Notes under the pieces: model-generated
What the model was told of the DNA's origin: nothing
Database searches by the model: none
Seen by the model: only the letters and a program-made list of their open reading frames with translations
Part shown: positions 25,921 to 34,627 of the stretch, one piece after another
Numbering within the stretch: the stretch's first letter is position 1
Layout of the letters: the number at the start of each line of letters is the position of its first letter
Position numbers and translations under genes: made by a program
NCBI GenBank assembly: GCA_030694465.1
Contig: JAUXYJ010000102.1
Span: forward strand, 1-64,000
DNA from: Deltaproteobacteria bacterium
GTDB taxonomy: Bacteria > Myxococcota_A > Polyangia > Polyangiales > Ga0077539
Length of the DNA: 64,000 nucleotides
Reading direction: 5' to 3'

Positions 25921-27284
25921 ACAACCGTGCGCGCTTTGTCGCCGCGGTGCTCTTGCTCACGATCTTTACGTTGGGCGCCGCGTTCTCAGCGGTCTATTTC
26001 GTCTTCAACCGCACCCAAGAGCGCCAGCTCGACCAAGCCGTGATCGCCGCGGCCCGCGTCGAGGCACGCATGCTCACGCTGCAGCCCAATGAGCTGTTTG
26101 AGCTCTCGAATCGACCGGGCCCAGCGGCCAACCAAGTGGGCCCGCTGCAGACCTTTGCCGCGGTGCTGGATGGCCGCGGGCAGACGGTGTCCATCAGCCC
26201 CACGATTCAGCACGCACCGAGATACCAAGACGAGCCTCTGGGCCAGACGTTTGACACACAGATCGCACAGCATCGCCTCCGCGCAGTCTGGCTCAGTGTC
26301 TCGTCACGGCCGGGAATCAGGCTCTTCTTTGCGGTCCCTCGCGAGGACCTTGATGGCGACGCGGCGTTCTTGTTTCGGGCCATGGCGGCAGCGTTTTTGG
26401 CTGCGGTCGTGTGGTCGGCCGCGATCGCATACGGGATCGTTCGCACGTTTACCAACGAGCAGCGCAGGATCGCCGAGGTCGCGCGGCGTGTCGCGGACGG
26501 AGACCTCACAGCGCGGATTTCGTCTCGCACCAAAGACCAAGAGGTCGCGCGATTTGCACACGATCTTGACCAAATGATCGATCGTCTCGCGCTGCTTGTG
26601 TCGTCGCAACAGCGCTTCATCGCGCACGCGGCGCACGAGCTACGTTCGCCTCTCACCATGCTCTATGGCGAGCTCTCGCACGCCCTCCGGCGCGCGCGCA
26701 CGGCGGAGCAGTATCGCCAAGCGATCGAAGAAGCGCTCTACGCCACGCGGCAGCTTAAGCAGCTGAGCGAAGACTTGCTTGAGCTCGCGCGCATCAGCGC
26801 TGTGTCTCATCGCTCATACGAGCCCTTCGCAGTACGCACTGTCGTCGAGGAGGCCGTCGCGAGCGCGCGGGTTGAAGCGGGACAACGAAGCGTCGAGATC
26901 GCGGTCTCGTGCGAGGACGTCCGCACCGAGGGCCATGCACGAGACCTGCAGCGCATGCTACGCAACCTGCTCGAGAACGCAGTTCGGCATTCACCAGTTA
27001 ATTCACAGGTATTGCTGCAGGTAAGCGCGGCGAGTTCTCAGCTTCGCTTTGTCGTGAGCGACCAGGGAAGTGGCGTGGATCCGTCTGAACGCGAGCGGAT
27101 TTTTGAGCCTTTTTTTCGGAGCGCAGAAGAAGCCAAGAGCGACCGCGTGGGTGCGGGGCTCGGCTTGGCCATCGCCCGTGACATCGCGCGCGCGCACGGC
27201 GGAGACCTCGTCTTGCGAGAGACGCCCATGCAGCAAGGCGCTGTCTTTGAAGCGAGCATTCGCTACGAATCCCAGAGCGGATAA
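25917..27284 (+). CDS. Sensor histidine kinase of the metal efflux locus
   Basis: 455 residues, GTG start overlapping the regulator stop. First membrane helix 5-28, periplasmic domain about 30-150, second helix about 153-175, HAMP about 175-228, then the DHp helix with phosphoacceptor His240 (HAAHELRSPLTML) and the ATPase domain with N box (RNLLENAVRHSP), G1 (SDQGSGVD) and G2 (GAGLGLAIARDI). It matches CusS/CzcS-type sensors by order of domains and by neighbours. The periplasmic part has no His-rich patch and only few obvious metal ligands, so the inducing ion is unknown. Confidence 0.9.
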   Translation: MNNRARFVAAVLLLTIFTLGAAFSAVYFVFNRTQERQLDQAVIAAARVEARMLTLQPNELFELSNRPGPAANQVGPLQTFAAVLDGRGQTVSISPTIQHAPRYQDEPLGQTFDTQIAQHRLRAVWLSVSSRPGIRLFFAVPREDLDGDAAFLFRAMAAAFLAAVVWSAAIAYGIVRTFTNEQRRIAEVARRVADGDLTARISSRTKDQEVARFAHDLDQMIDRLALLVSSQQRFIAHAAHELRSPLTMLYGELSHALRRARTAEQYRQAIEEALYATRQLKQLSEDLLELARISAVSHRSYEPFAVRTVVEEAVASARVEAGQRSVEIAVSCEDVRTEGHARDLQRMLRNLLENAVRHSPVNSQVLLQVSAASSQLRFVVSDQGSGVDPSERERIFEPFFRSAEEAKSDRVGAGLGLAIARDIARAHGGDLVLRETPMQQGAVFEASIRYESQSG

Positions 27285-27287
27285 CGC

Positions 27288-28118
27288 TCAGGTCCGCGCC
27301 TCAGTGATCGCACGCGCGACGATAATCTGCACCGACGAGTCGGGCACCAGAGGGCTGCGGTCGTAGTCCCCAAAGCGCTTGTCGAGCGCGAGCCCCCCGA
27401 GCGCCAACAGCGCACGCAACTCCGACGGAAAAATCTGTCGTTGCGACAGAACCGTCTCGACGATCTTGGCGTCTGGAGGCGCGTTTTTCGCAGGGGTCAT
27501 GCGAAGAACCACGTGCTGCACTTGCTGGATCGCGTCGTAGTCAAACTGCTCTTCGTAGCGCACGCGATAACCGAGCGACGGGTGATCAAAGCCCCGCGCT
27601 TTGTAGACGCGATCGGGATCGCGCGAGAGCTCTTTGAGGTTGGGCATCCGCACGTCGAATACAAAGCGCGCGCCGGGGCTCATGTGGCGGACTACGCAAG
27701 CGAAACAGCGTGCAAAATCCGCCGGATGATACAGATGCAACAGCGCATTGAAGGGCGCGATCACGAGCGAGAACTTCTGCTCAAACGCGAACTCGCGCAT
27801 GTCTCCGTGCACCCACGTGATGCGCTTGCGCTGAGCCGCGTTGAGATGCTCGGCGGCGTTGACCCGAGCCTGCGCGAGCATAGGCTCGCTGGCGTCAATC
27901 CCCACGAGCGCGTGGCCCTCGCGTGCGAGCGGGATCGTGATGCGCCCCGAGCCCGCGCCGAGCTCTAAGATGGGACCGCCGAGCGTGTTTTGCTTGGCAA
28001 TTTCCCTATAGAACGCGATGTCGTCACGATGATCTTGGTAGGTAAAATCGTAGTACAGCGCGTCGTCGTAGTGCTGTACCGCGCCGGGCTCAAGGTCCTC
28101 GATCCATGACTTGCTCAT
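27288..28118 (-). CDS. Class I SAM-dependent methyltransferase
   Basis: 276 residues. Motif I LELGAGSGR is at 51-59, followed by GIDASEPML (motif II) and GDMREFAFEQKFSLVIAPFNALLHL (motif IV region), then a C-terminal beta-rich part. It resembles general class I methyltransferases that act on small molecules or on unknown substrates. The start is the ATG of MSKSWIEDL with a G-rich stretch 8-12 bases ahead. Converges with the sensor kinase gene, only three bases apart, and is 32 bases downstream of the next gene on the same strand. Confidence 0.85.
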   Translation of the reverse strand: MSKSWIEDLEPGAVQHYDDALYYDFTYQDHRDDIAFYREIAKQNTLGGPILELGAGSGRITIPLAREGHALVGIDASEPMLAQARVNAAEHLNAAQRKRITWVHGDMREFAFEQKFSLVIAPFNALLHLYHPADFARCFACVVRHMSPGARFVFDVRMPNLKELSRDPDRVYKARGFDHPSLGYRVRYEEQFDYDAIQQVQHVVLRMTPAKNAPPDAKIVETVLSQRQIFPSELRALLALGGLALDKRFGDYDRSPLVPDSSVQIIVARAITEART

Positions 28119-28150
28119 ACGGTAGGGGGGTCCTCGCAACGATGGGGAGC

Positions 28151-28804
28151 TCAGTCTGCAATGGCCGCGTCGGCTGAGACAGCGACCGCGGGGCCACCGT
28201 CGCGAGTGTCACTCGTAAGGCGCTCCCACTGCCGATCGCTGACACGCCACGCGCCGTCGATTTGCACCACGGTAAAAGTCTGCCCACGCCGAGAGTCCAC
28301 ACGAGTACCCGGAAACGACCCGTACGCGTGCGCCTGCCCGAGCACCTGCTTGCGGGGACGACCTTGTGCATCCGCGCTGAGATCTCGCAGCTCAATGTGC
28401 TCAAGGTCGTAGTGCGTCGCGCGGGTAAACGCTTGCGTCCGCGCGAGCTCTTCTTGCTGGTGGGTCGTGAGCATGTCGAGCGAGCGCAGGGCGGTGACAG
28501 CGCGATCACGCGCAGAGCCCGTCGCGAGGTCGCGCGCGACTTCGTACTGTTGCCGCATCCAAGCCCTGAGAAATCGCTCGCAGACCGCCGCCGGTGTCCC
28601 CGAGACATAGTGGTCTACATCGACGACGGGCGTGGGATCTCGTCCCGCCGTGGGCTGCACGCGTTGGCCTGCCCAGAGCGCGATGGCCGCGGTCACCAAG
28701 ATCACGCACAGGGCGATGACCGGAAGCGCCCGCACTTCTTTTTCGCGGCGACGGACCGCGGGCGTGGTCGTCTCGGTCTCGGCGCGTGGAGGATCAGAGC
28801 TCAC
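28151..28804 (-). CDS. Single-pass membrane protein of unknown function
   Basis: 217 residues from a GTG start with GAGG five bases ahead. An N-terminal cytoplasmic stretch with basic residues (VRRREKEV) precedes one membrane helix (LPVIALCVILVTAAIALWAG) and an external domain. That domain has the look of an NTF2-like fold: VCERFLRAWMRQQYEVARD helix, then alternating strands ending FTVVQIDGAWRVSDRQWERL. No catalytic residues are evident. It precedes the methyltransferase on the same strand. Confidence 0.65.
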   Translation of the reverse strand: MSSDPPRAETETTTPAVRRREKEVRALPVIALCVILVTAAIALWAGQRVQPTAGRDPTPVVDVDHYVSGTPAAVCERFLRAWMRQQYEVARDLATGSARDRAVTALRSLDMLTTHQQEELARTQAFTRATHYDLEHIELRDLSADAQGRPRKQVLGQAHAYGSFPGTRVDSRRGQTFTVVQIDGAWRVSDRQWERLTSDTRDGGPAVAVSADAAIAD

Positions 28805-28925
28805 AGAAACCTCGATTGTTACCCCCACGGTCACTCGAAATGCCAACGCAATACGCGCGGGTCTTCGCCCACGAGACGCGCCCATTGGGGCGCCGCAGAG
28901 TGCTGTACACTCGCCTGCAACTCAC

Positions 28926-30176
28926 GTGAACTACCCTTCTTCGCTCGCTCTTCGTGCTTCTCTCGCGCTCGCCACCCTCACGATGGCGGGCTGCCCTACC
29001 GATCCACTCGTCACGCCCATGGACGCGCGCGCAGAATCCGCAGTACGCGATGCAACGCCGCAGGATCAACAGGTCATTCCGATGGACACCCCAGAGCCCA
29101 TGGATGCGGCAGCCGAAGATGTCATCGTGCCCGTCGACGCTGTGGTCGACGCGGTCTCGCCCCGTGACGTGGTGGACGCAGGACGCGATGTCACCACGTC
29201 GTGTCCATGCCCGACGCTCCCGGCGATGTGCACGCCGCCGACGGTCGAAGAGCCCGTGTTTACACCCCGCAGCGCGGACCTTCAGAATCAATTGTACGCG
29301 GTGATTGCCTGCGCAGATCGCACCTTGGACATGGCGCTCTACGAGGTGACCAGCGCGTGCTTTGTCGACGCCATGATCGCCAAGCTCGCGTCGGACAGTG
29401 ACCTCCAGGTCCGCATTGTCGTCGAGAACGAGCGCTGCCCACTGATGGCCGGCGTGAGGCAGTGTGAGCTCGGGAGACTGCAGTCCAACCCGCGCGTGAG
29501 CATCGTGGACGACGGCCGCTCCAACCTCATGCACCACAAGTTTGTGATCGCCGACGGCACGCGGCTGTGGCTCGGCAGCGCCAATCTTTCTCGCAACTCG
29601 TTTTGTACCGACGAGAACAACGCCCTCGTGCTCGAAGACACCACGGTGATCGCTGCGTACGCGACCGAGTTTCGGCGCATGTTTGAGACGCGGATGTTTG
29701 GCCCGATCGCGTTTGAGCCCGCGCCCTCGCCAGCCGCGAGATTCTCGGTGCATTTCTCGCCAAGGTCCCCTTCGACGCAGCCGCCCCGCTGGCACTCAGA
29801 GCTCATCAACTCGATCAACGCGGCGCGTGCAGACGTCGAGTTTGCGATCTCGGCGTTTACGCGCACAGACATCTCCGACGCGTTCATCGCGGCACACATG
29901 CGCGGTGTACGTGTGCGAGGCATTGTGGACAGCTCGTACGCGATGGACCCCGCGGTGCGCGCTCTGGTCACCGCCGGGATCGCCGTTCGGTCAGGCAATA
30001 TGCACTCGAAAGAGCTCATTGTAGACGGCACTACCATCGTCACAGGGTCGGCCAACTGGTCGACCAACGCGTGGACCAACAACGAGAACAGCCTCTGGAT
30101 CCGTGACAGCAATGTTGCAGTGCTCTACCGCACTCAGTTCGAGCGGAGCTTCGCCGCCGCCACCGTGATCCGATGA
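28926..30176 (+). CDS. Secreted phospholipase D-family lipoprotein
   Basis: 416 residues from a GTG start. Lipobox TMAGC (Cys23), then an Asp/Pro/Val-rich linker to about residue 90. Two complete HKD catalytic motifs follow: His203-x-Lys205 with Asp210 (HHKFVIAD, then GSANLS) and His360-x-Lys362 with Asp367 (HSKELIVD, then GSANWS). Two HKD half-sites in one chain form one PLD active site, cleaving phosphodiesters of lipids or nucleic acids. Anchored outside the cell membrane. Overlaps the next gene by four bases, so it is in an operon with FadL-like proteins. Confidence 0.9.
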   Translation: MNYPSSLALRASLALATLTMAGCPTDPLVTPMDARAESAVRDATPQDQQVIPMDTPEPMDAAAEDVIVPVDAVVDAVSPRDVVDAGRDVTTSCPCPTLPAMCTPPTVEEPVFTPRSADLQNQLYAVIACADRTLDMALYEVTSACFVDAMIAKLASDSDLQVRIVVENERCPLMAGVRQCELGRLQSNPRVSIVDDGRSNLMHHKFVIADGTRLWLGSANLSRNSFCTDENNALVLEDTTVIAAYATEFRRMFETRMFGPIAFEPAPSPAARFSVHFSPRSPSTQPPRWHSELINSINAARADVEFAISAFTRTDISDAFIAAHMRGVRVRGIVDSSYAMDPAVRALVTAGIAVRSGNMHSKELIVDGTTIVTGSANWSTNAWTNNENSLWIRDSNVAVLYRTQFERSFAAATVIR

Positions 30177-31456
30177 CCCCAGCGCGCATTGTGAAACACG
30201 TTCACAATTGCACGGGGCTCGCGGGCTTGCTCGCGTTGAGCTGCGTCGTTGCAGCGCCAACGAGCGCTCACGCGTCGACCCCGGACCTGTTTGGCTTCGG
30301 CGCACGCCCCGCCGCGATGGCCGGGCTCGGAGGCTCGATCTCAGACGACTTCTCCGCGGTACACAGCAACCCCGCCGGGCTGGCGCGCGCGCGTGAGACA
30401 GCGTTTACCCTGGGATTTCAGGGAGCGGGCTTCGACCTCTCGCTCAGCCGCGCCACGGGCACACGCGAGCACATCCCCCAAGACATCGCGCGTGGGACCG
30501 TGATTGGCCTCGTGCTCCCGCTGCCCTTTGAGGGAGTGCTCAGAGACCGCATCGCGATCGGCGTGGGGTTTTACACCCCGACGGACGTCGTCGTGCGCGG
30601 CAGGATCCTGCGACCCGAGCTCCCACAGTTCTTGCTGCTCAGCGACCGCACCCAGACGGTGACCATCCAGGGCGCGCTTGGCGTCGATCTTGGGTGGGGA
30701 CTGCGCGTGGGCGCCGGGTTCTCTGCGCTCGCCGCGATCCGCGGGGCCGTCGTGATCGCGCAAGACAGCACCGGGCGGGTGGGCTCGCGCGTCGACAATC
30801 AGCTGGTCACGAGCTACGCGCCCATCGTGGGTGCGAGCCTCGAGCGTGGGCCCATTCGCGCGGGGCTGACCTTTCGCGGGGCTACGATCGGTCGCTTCGC
30901 GGTGACCATCGAAGCGCGTGACGTGGGGCTGCCCCTGCCGGTGTTTAACATCGCGGGGTTAGCACAGTATGATCCCTGGCAATTCGCTGGCGAATTCGGA
31001 TTTGTACACCAAGGCTGGAGCGCCCTTGTGGGGCTCACTTTTAAGCGCTGGAGCGAGTACCCCGGGCCGCTTGAGCGTACGACCGAGCGCTCTCCCGAGC
31101 CTCCACGACCTGCCCTCTGGGACACGTTTGTCCCTCGCGCAGCCATCGAGCGGCGGTGGTCAAGCGCGCGCAGCGGGCTCGCGGTCCGCGGCGGATACTT
31201 CTACGAGCCCACGCCCGTACCAGCCCGTACAGCGGGCGCAAACTACTTCGACAATGACCGACACGTTCTTACGACCGGCGTCGCCGTAGACACCCGCTGG
31301 CGCGGAACCAAGGCCACTGTCGAGCTCTTCGCCCAGCTGCACATCCTGGCCCCGCGCGAGACCTCCGACGGCGCGCAGCCCGAGCCCGCGAGCCCGACGT
31401 GGCGCACAGCGGGCTCACTCTTCGCGATGGGCACGTCGCTGACACTCACTTTTTGA
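30173..31456 (+). CDS. FadL/OmpP1-like outer-membrane protein, first copy
   Basis: 427 residues. Signal peptide ending SAHAS near 35, then the FadL-family N-terminal pattern: FGFGARPAAMAGLGGSISDDFSAVHSNPAGL. The rest is a run of amphipathic strands and ends in TLTF with a terminal Phe, as expected for an outer-membrane barrel. FadL-family pores take up hydrophobic molecules such as long-chain fatty acids. Start overlaps the phospholipase-like gene (ATGA). Pairing of a lipid-cleaving enzyme with lipid porins suggests use of external lipids, which is inference. Confidence 0.82.
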   Translation: MTPARIVKHVHNCTGLAGLLALSCVVAAPTSAHASTPDLFGFGARPAAMAGLGGSISDDFSAVHSNPAGLARARETAFTLGFQGAGFDLSLSRATGTREHIPQDIARGTVIGLVLPLPFEGVLRDRIAIGVGFYTPTDVVVRGRILRPELPQFLLLSDRTQTVTIQGALGVDLGWGLRVGAGFSALAAIRGAVVIAQDSTGRVGSRVDNQLVTSYAPIVGASLERGPIRAGLTFRGATIGRFAVTIEARDVGLPLPVFNIAGLAQYDPWQFAGEFGFVHQGWSALVGLTFKRWSEYPGPLERTTERSPEPPRPALWDTFVPRAAIERRWSSARSGLAVRGGYFYEPTPVPARTAGANYFDNDRHVLTTGVAVDTRWRGTKATVELFAQLHILAPRETSDGAQPEPASPTWRTAGSLFAMGTSLTLTF

Positions 31457-31486
31457 CTGCGAAATCGCTGCTCGTTGGTGTTCATC

Positions 31487-32872
31487 ATGCTCACACTTCG
31501 CTCACAGCTTCGGTGCACACGACCCCAACCGCGACGCGCGGTCTGCGCTGCGCTCGTGTGCGCAACGCTGGCGCTCGGCCCAGCGGCGTGGGCCAACGTG
31601 CCAGGGACCTACGGGTTTGGCTCTCGGTCGAGCGCGCTCGCGGGCGCCATGAGCGCAGACGGCGGAGACTCTTCGTCGGTGTACTACAACCCCGCGGGGC
31701 TCTTGCGCGCCGAGGGTGTCCGCGTCGATGTGGGCTATTTTTATGCGCACCACGCGCTCAACGCCAACGGGCTCGACAGCCAAGTGGACCCCGCGCATGG
31801 GCTCGTCGCCGGGGTGGTCGCGCCGGGGCGCGTGTTTGGGATCCCGTTTGCGTTTGGCCTCGCGACACACCTGCCCGACGAGCGCTTGTCGCGGTCGCGC
31901 GCGCTGCCTCAATCGCAGCCACGGTGGGAGCTCTTCGACAACCGCGTACAGCTCTTGTACTTGGCCGCAGACGTCGCCTTCGCGCCACTACCCTATCTGC
32001 GACTCGGCGCGGGCCTCTCGTTTGTCTCATCAACGCGCGGAACCCTGGATATCTACGGAGACATCGCGTTTCCGAACGCCAACTCGTCTCGGCTGCGACA
32101 CGCCGTGGACGCAGACCTCCGCGCGGTTCGCTACGCCCAGCTCGGGATGCAGGTGGACCTTCACCCTGATCTCACGCTGGCCTTTGTCTACCGCGGTGAG
32201 TTTAAGCTCGCCCTCGAGATCGACGGACTGGTCGACGGCAACGTGGTCGTAGGCTCGGGAGACAACGCCATCCGGGTCCCCGGGAGCTACTCGCTCTCGT
32301 CGCGATCGACCGCGGTTTTTCTGCCACAACAAGCCGTCCTGGGTCTGCGCTGGACCCCTCGACGCTTGCTAACACTCTTGCTCGACGCGACCTACAGCAA
32401 CTACGCCGCGTACGCCAACCCCACCGCGCGCTTCGACGTGTCTCTGCAGCTCACGCCTCCGCCGGGGCTTAATATTCCGATCCCTGCGCTGCCTCCGGGA
32501 CTGATCCCGACGCCTGCGCGGTTCAACGACACGCTCGCGCTGCGCGTCGGTGTCGAGCAGCGCGTGCAATGGACCAAGGACACGCTCGCGTTGCGTGTGG
32601 GCTATCGCTTTGAGCCCACGCCTGTGCCCGCACAGACGGGCAGAGACACTAACTTTCTCGACAGTGATCGGCATGTGATTTCGCTGGGTGTTGGCTGGCT
32701 GACCCAGCGCGTGACCGCCCTGCGTCGTGGCTGGTCCATTGACCTCAACGGCTCGCTCAGCGCGCTCGCGCCGCGGGTCTATCAAAAGCTCGACCCGACC
32801 GACCCCGTCGGCGACCAGGTGTTGGGAGGCTTTGTCGCCGAGGCAGGCCTCACGACGAGCCTGTGTTTTTAG
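31487..32872 (+). CDS. FadL/OmpP1-like outer-membrane protein, second copy
   Basis: 461 residues; signal peptide (cleavage near AAWAN), then FGSRSSALAGAMSADGGDSSSVYYNPAGL, the same FadL-type motif as the previous gene, and barrel strands ending SLCF. Shares with its neighbour the segment YRFEPTPVPAQTG versus YFYEPTPVPARTA and a following SDRHVI/NDRHVL, so the two are paralogues. ATG chosen at 31487; a TTG 12 bases upstream is an alternative. The gene ends in a four-base convergent overlap with the next gene. Confidence 0.82.
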   Translation: MLTLRSQLRCTRPQPRRAVCAALVCATLALGPAAWANVPGTYGFGSRSSALAGAMSADGGDSSSVYYNPAGLLRAEGVRVDVGYFYAHHALNANGLDSQVDPAHGLVAGVVAPGRVFGIPFAFGLATHLPDERLSRSRALPQSQPRWELFDNRVQLLYLAADVAFAPLPYLRLGAGLSFVSSTRGTLDIYGDIAFPNANSSRLRHAVDADLRAVRYAQLGMQVDLHPDLTLAFVYRGEFKLALEIDGLVDGNVVVGSGDNAIRVPGSYSLSSRSTAVFLPQQAVLGLRWTPRRLLTLLLDATYSNYAAYANPTARFDVSLQLTPPPGLNIPIPALPPGLIPTPARFNDTLALRVGVEQRVQWTKDTLALRVGYRFEPTPVPAQTGRDTNFLDSDRHVISLGVGWLTQRVTALRRGWSIDLNGSLSALAPRVYQKLDPTDPVGDQVLGGFVAEAGLTTSLCF

Positions 32873-33855
32873 AGGCGAATCTCGCTCCGACGGGTCTCTT
32901 GCTTGGGCACAAAACACGCAAACAAGTGCACGCTCCGACGTGCCAACATCACCGGAACGTAGCCCAGCAACAAGATGTGAATAAGCGGCACCAAGGGGCT
33001 CTGAAGCGAGCGAACACGGGCCGTCCCCTGGGCGCCCCCAAAGGGCCCGATGATCACACTCGCGTCCTCGCTCTCTCGCCGCTTCCAGAGAGCATGTGTG
33101 CGCACTAGCGCTGCGAGCGAGGGACGAATGCGAGCGGGTGCGCGCGTGTCCAACGTGTCCAAAATGCTCGCGTCGGGCGAGGGAGCCTCGAGGCCCCCGC
33201 GATCCCCAAGCCATGGACGCCCTTGGTCTTCGCCCCTGAGCGCGAGGGTCAATCCCTCGATGAGCGAATCAGGGCCCAGAATCCGCTTGGGCGAGAGCGC
33301 CTTCGAGAACGGCGCGCCGCTGAGAAACCAGAAGTCCACCGACTCGACGCGCCACGTGACGTTGGCTACCTGACCCGGGATCCATGGGGCCATGCGTGCT
33401 GCAAATTCTCTCGCCAATCGCTCGCACTCGGCCACCCCTTGCGCATCTGCGGCCATCGCGACTGCGCCCACAATCGAGGCGGGCGCGTTGCCCCGCTGCC
33501 CAGCGACAAACCGTCGCGATCGGCTCGCCAGCCACTCTTCAGGCACAATCCCGCGCGCCGAGAAGAGCTCAAAGGCCTCGGCAGGGTCCACTACTCGATC
33601 GCGCGGCGAGGGATACCAGTGGCTAAAATTCTCGCCACGCTCGATCGTGACAAAAGCCAGCCCGTGCTGCGAGGGAGTGTGCACCCACTGCCAGCGACCC
33701 GACGCAAGTGCGCGGTCAATGACCGCTCGATCGATGCCCGTGACCACCTCGAGCGCCGCGGCAAGATTCGGCATGTTGGGTCGCATGTAGCGCAGCAAAA
33801 GCTCGGTCTCTAGTGCCTCAGTCGTCAGATCCAGCGCTTGCATCTCGGTACGCAA
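32869..33855 (-). CDS. Hypothetical protein with C-terminal hydrophobic helix
   Basis: Up to 328 residues (ATG at residue 5 is an alternative start). The body is mixed alpha/beta with no motif I can name; segments such as ASIVGAVAMAADAQGVAECERLARE and WHVESVDFWF-like strands suggest a globular domain. Near the C-terminus a hydrophobic stretch (PLVPLIHILLLGYVPVML) is followed by basic residues, fitting a tail anchor. Convergent with the FadL-like gene and overlapping its stop by four bases. Function unknown. Confidence 0.65.
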   Translation of the reverse strand: MRTEMQALDLTTEALETELLLRYMRPNMPNLAAALEVVTGIDRAVIDRALASGRWQWVHTPSQHGLAFVTIERGENFSHWYPSPRDRVVDPAEAFELFSARGIVPEEWLASRSRRFVAGQRGNAPASIVGAVAMAADAQGVAECERLAREFAARMAPWIPGQVANVTWRVESVDFWFLSGAPFSKALSPKRILGPDSLIEGLTLALRGEDQGRPWLGDRGGLEAPSPDASILDTLDTRAPARIRPSLAALVRTHALWKRRESEDASVIIGPFGGAQGTARVRSLQSPLVPLIHILLLGYVPVMLARRSVHLFACFVPKQETRRSEIRL

Positions 33856-33910
33856 GGATAGCGCGCATCATCGCTGTCGCCCGGCGCACAATCACGCGTA
33901 TGCTTTTGCC

Positions 33911-34627
33911 GTGAACCTCGCCTCGTTGTTACGCAATTCTCACGCGATCGCCTGCGTCTTCGCTGCTGCGAGCAGCCCGCTCTGTGCCCTCGCGCAGAGC
34001 ACCCCAGAGCCCTCACAAGAGACCGCTCCGAGCGTTACACCGAGCGTTACACCGAGCGTTACACCCAGCGTTACACCGAGCGTTACACCGAGCGTTGCAC
34101 CGAGCGTTGCACCGGTAAACACCGCCGCGGATTGGCTCAGGCCCGGGCCCGGTCGAACCGCGCTCGCGCTTGAGTACAGTGAGCCCAACGCGTCGTTTGA
34201 TCTCTTGCCCGCGGACGACGAGCTGCCGAGACAAGTCAATCACGAGCGGCCGCTCTCTCGACAGCGACTCTGTCGCGGAAATTGCTTGGTCTATCTGCCT
34301 TCTTCACGGGACGTTCGCATCGCGGCGACCGCCCCCGGAGCGCCCGAAGTCATGACCCGTGTCGCCCCGTCACAGGGTGGACTTCGTGTACGATTCAACA
34401 GGCCCCGACGGGGCGCCCTCATCGCAGCGTATGTGTTCTATCCCACCGCCGCCGCCCTCGCCGTGGGCGGCGTGGTCGCGCTTATTGTGCAACGCCCGAA
34501 TGAAACACCGGTGATCCCCATCTCGCTCTTCGCCGGTGCGCTCGCCCTTTTGGGTGCCGGCATTACCACCAACGTCGTGGCCTTCTCGGGCACCGTCGAC
34601 AGCACTCCCTACACGCCCACGCCATGA
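33911..34627 (+). CDS. Exported protein with TPSV repeats and membrane segments
   Basis: 238 residues, GTG start. Signal peptide 1-28 (ending ALAQ), then seven four-residue repeats (APSV, five TPSV, APSV), a region with RLCRGNCLVYLPSS, and near the C-terminus two hydrophobic helices (AAYVFYPTAAALAVGGVVALIV and LFAGALALLGAGITTNVVAF). No named domain. Overlaps the next gene by four bases (ATGA). The architecture of repeat plus PEGA-like strand region plus two helices suggests an envelope protein; function unknown. Confidence 0.7.
   Translation: MNLASLLRNSHAIACVFAAASSPLCALAQSTPEPSQETAPSVTPSVTPSVTPSVTPSVTPSVAPSVAPVNTAADWLRPGPGRTALALEYSEPNASFDLLPADDELPRQVNHERPLSRQRLCRGNCLVYLPSSRDVRIAATAPGAPEVMTRVAPSQGGLRVRFNRPRRGALIAAYVFYPTAAALAVGGVVALIVQRPNETPVIPISLFAGALALLGAGITTNVVAFSGTVDSTPYTPTP
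34025..34108 (+). repeat. Tandem 12-base coding repeat (xPSV)
   Basis: Seven in-frame 12-base units, consensus ACACCGAGCGTT, encoding TPSV or APSV. Units differ at only one or two bases, so the array probably changes length by slippage. Confidence 0.85.
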
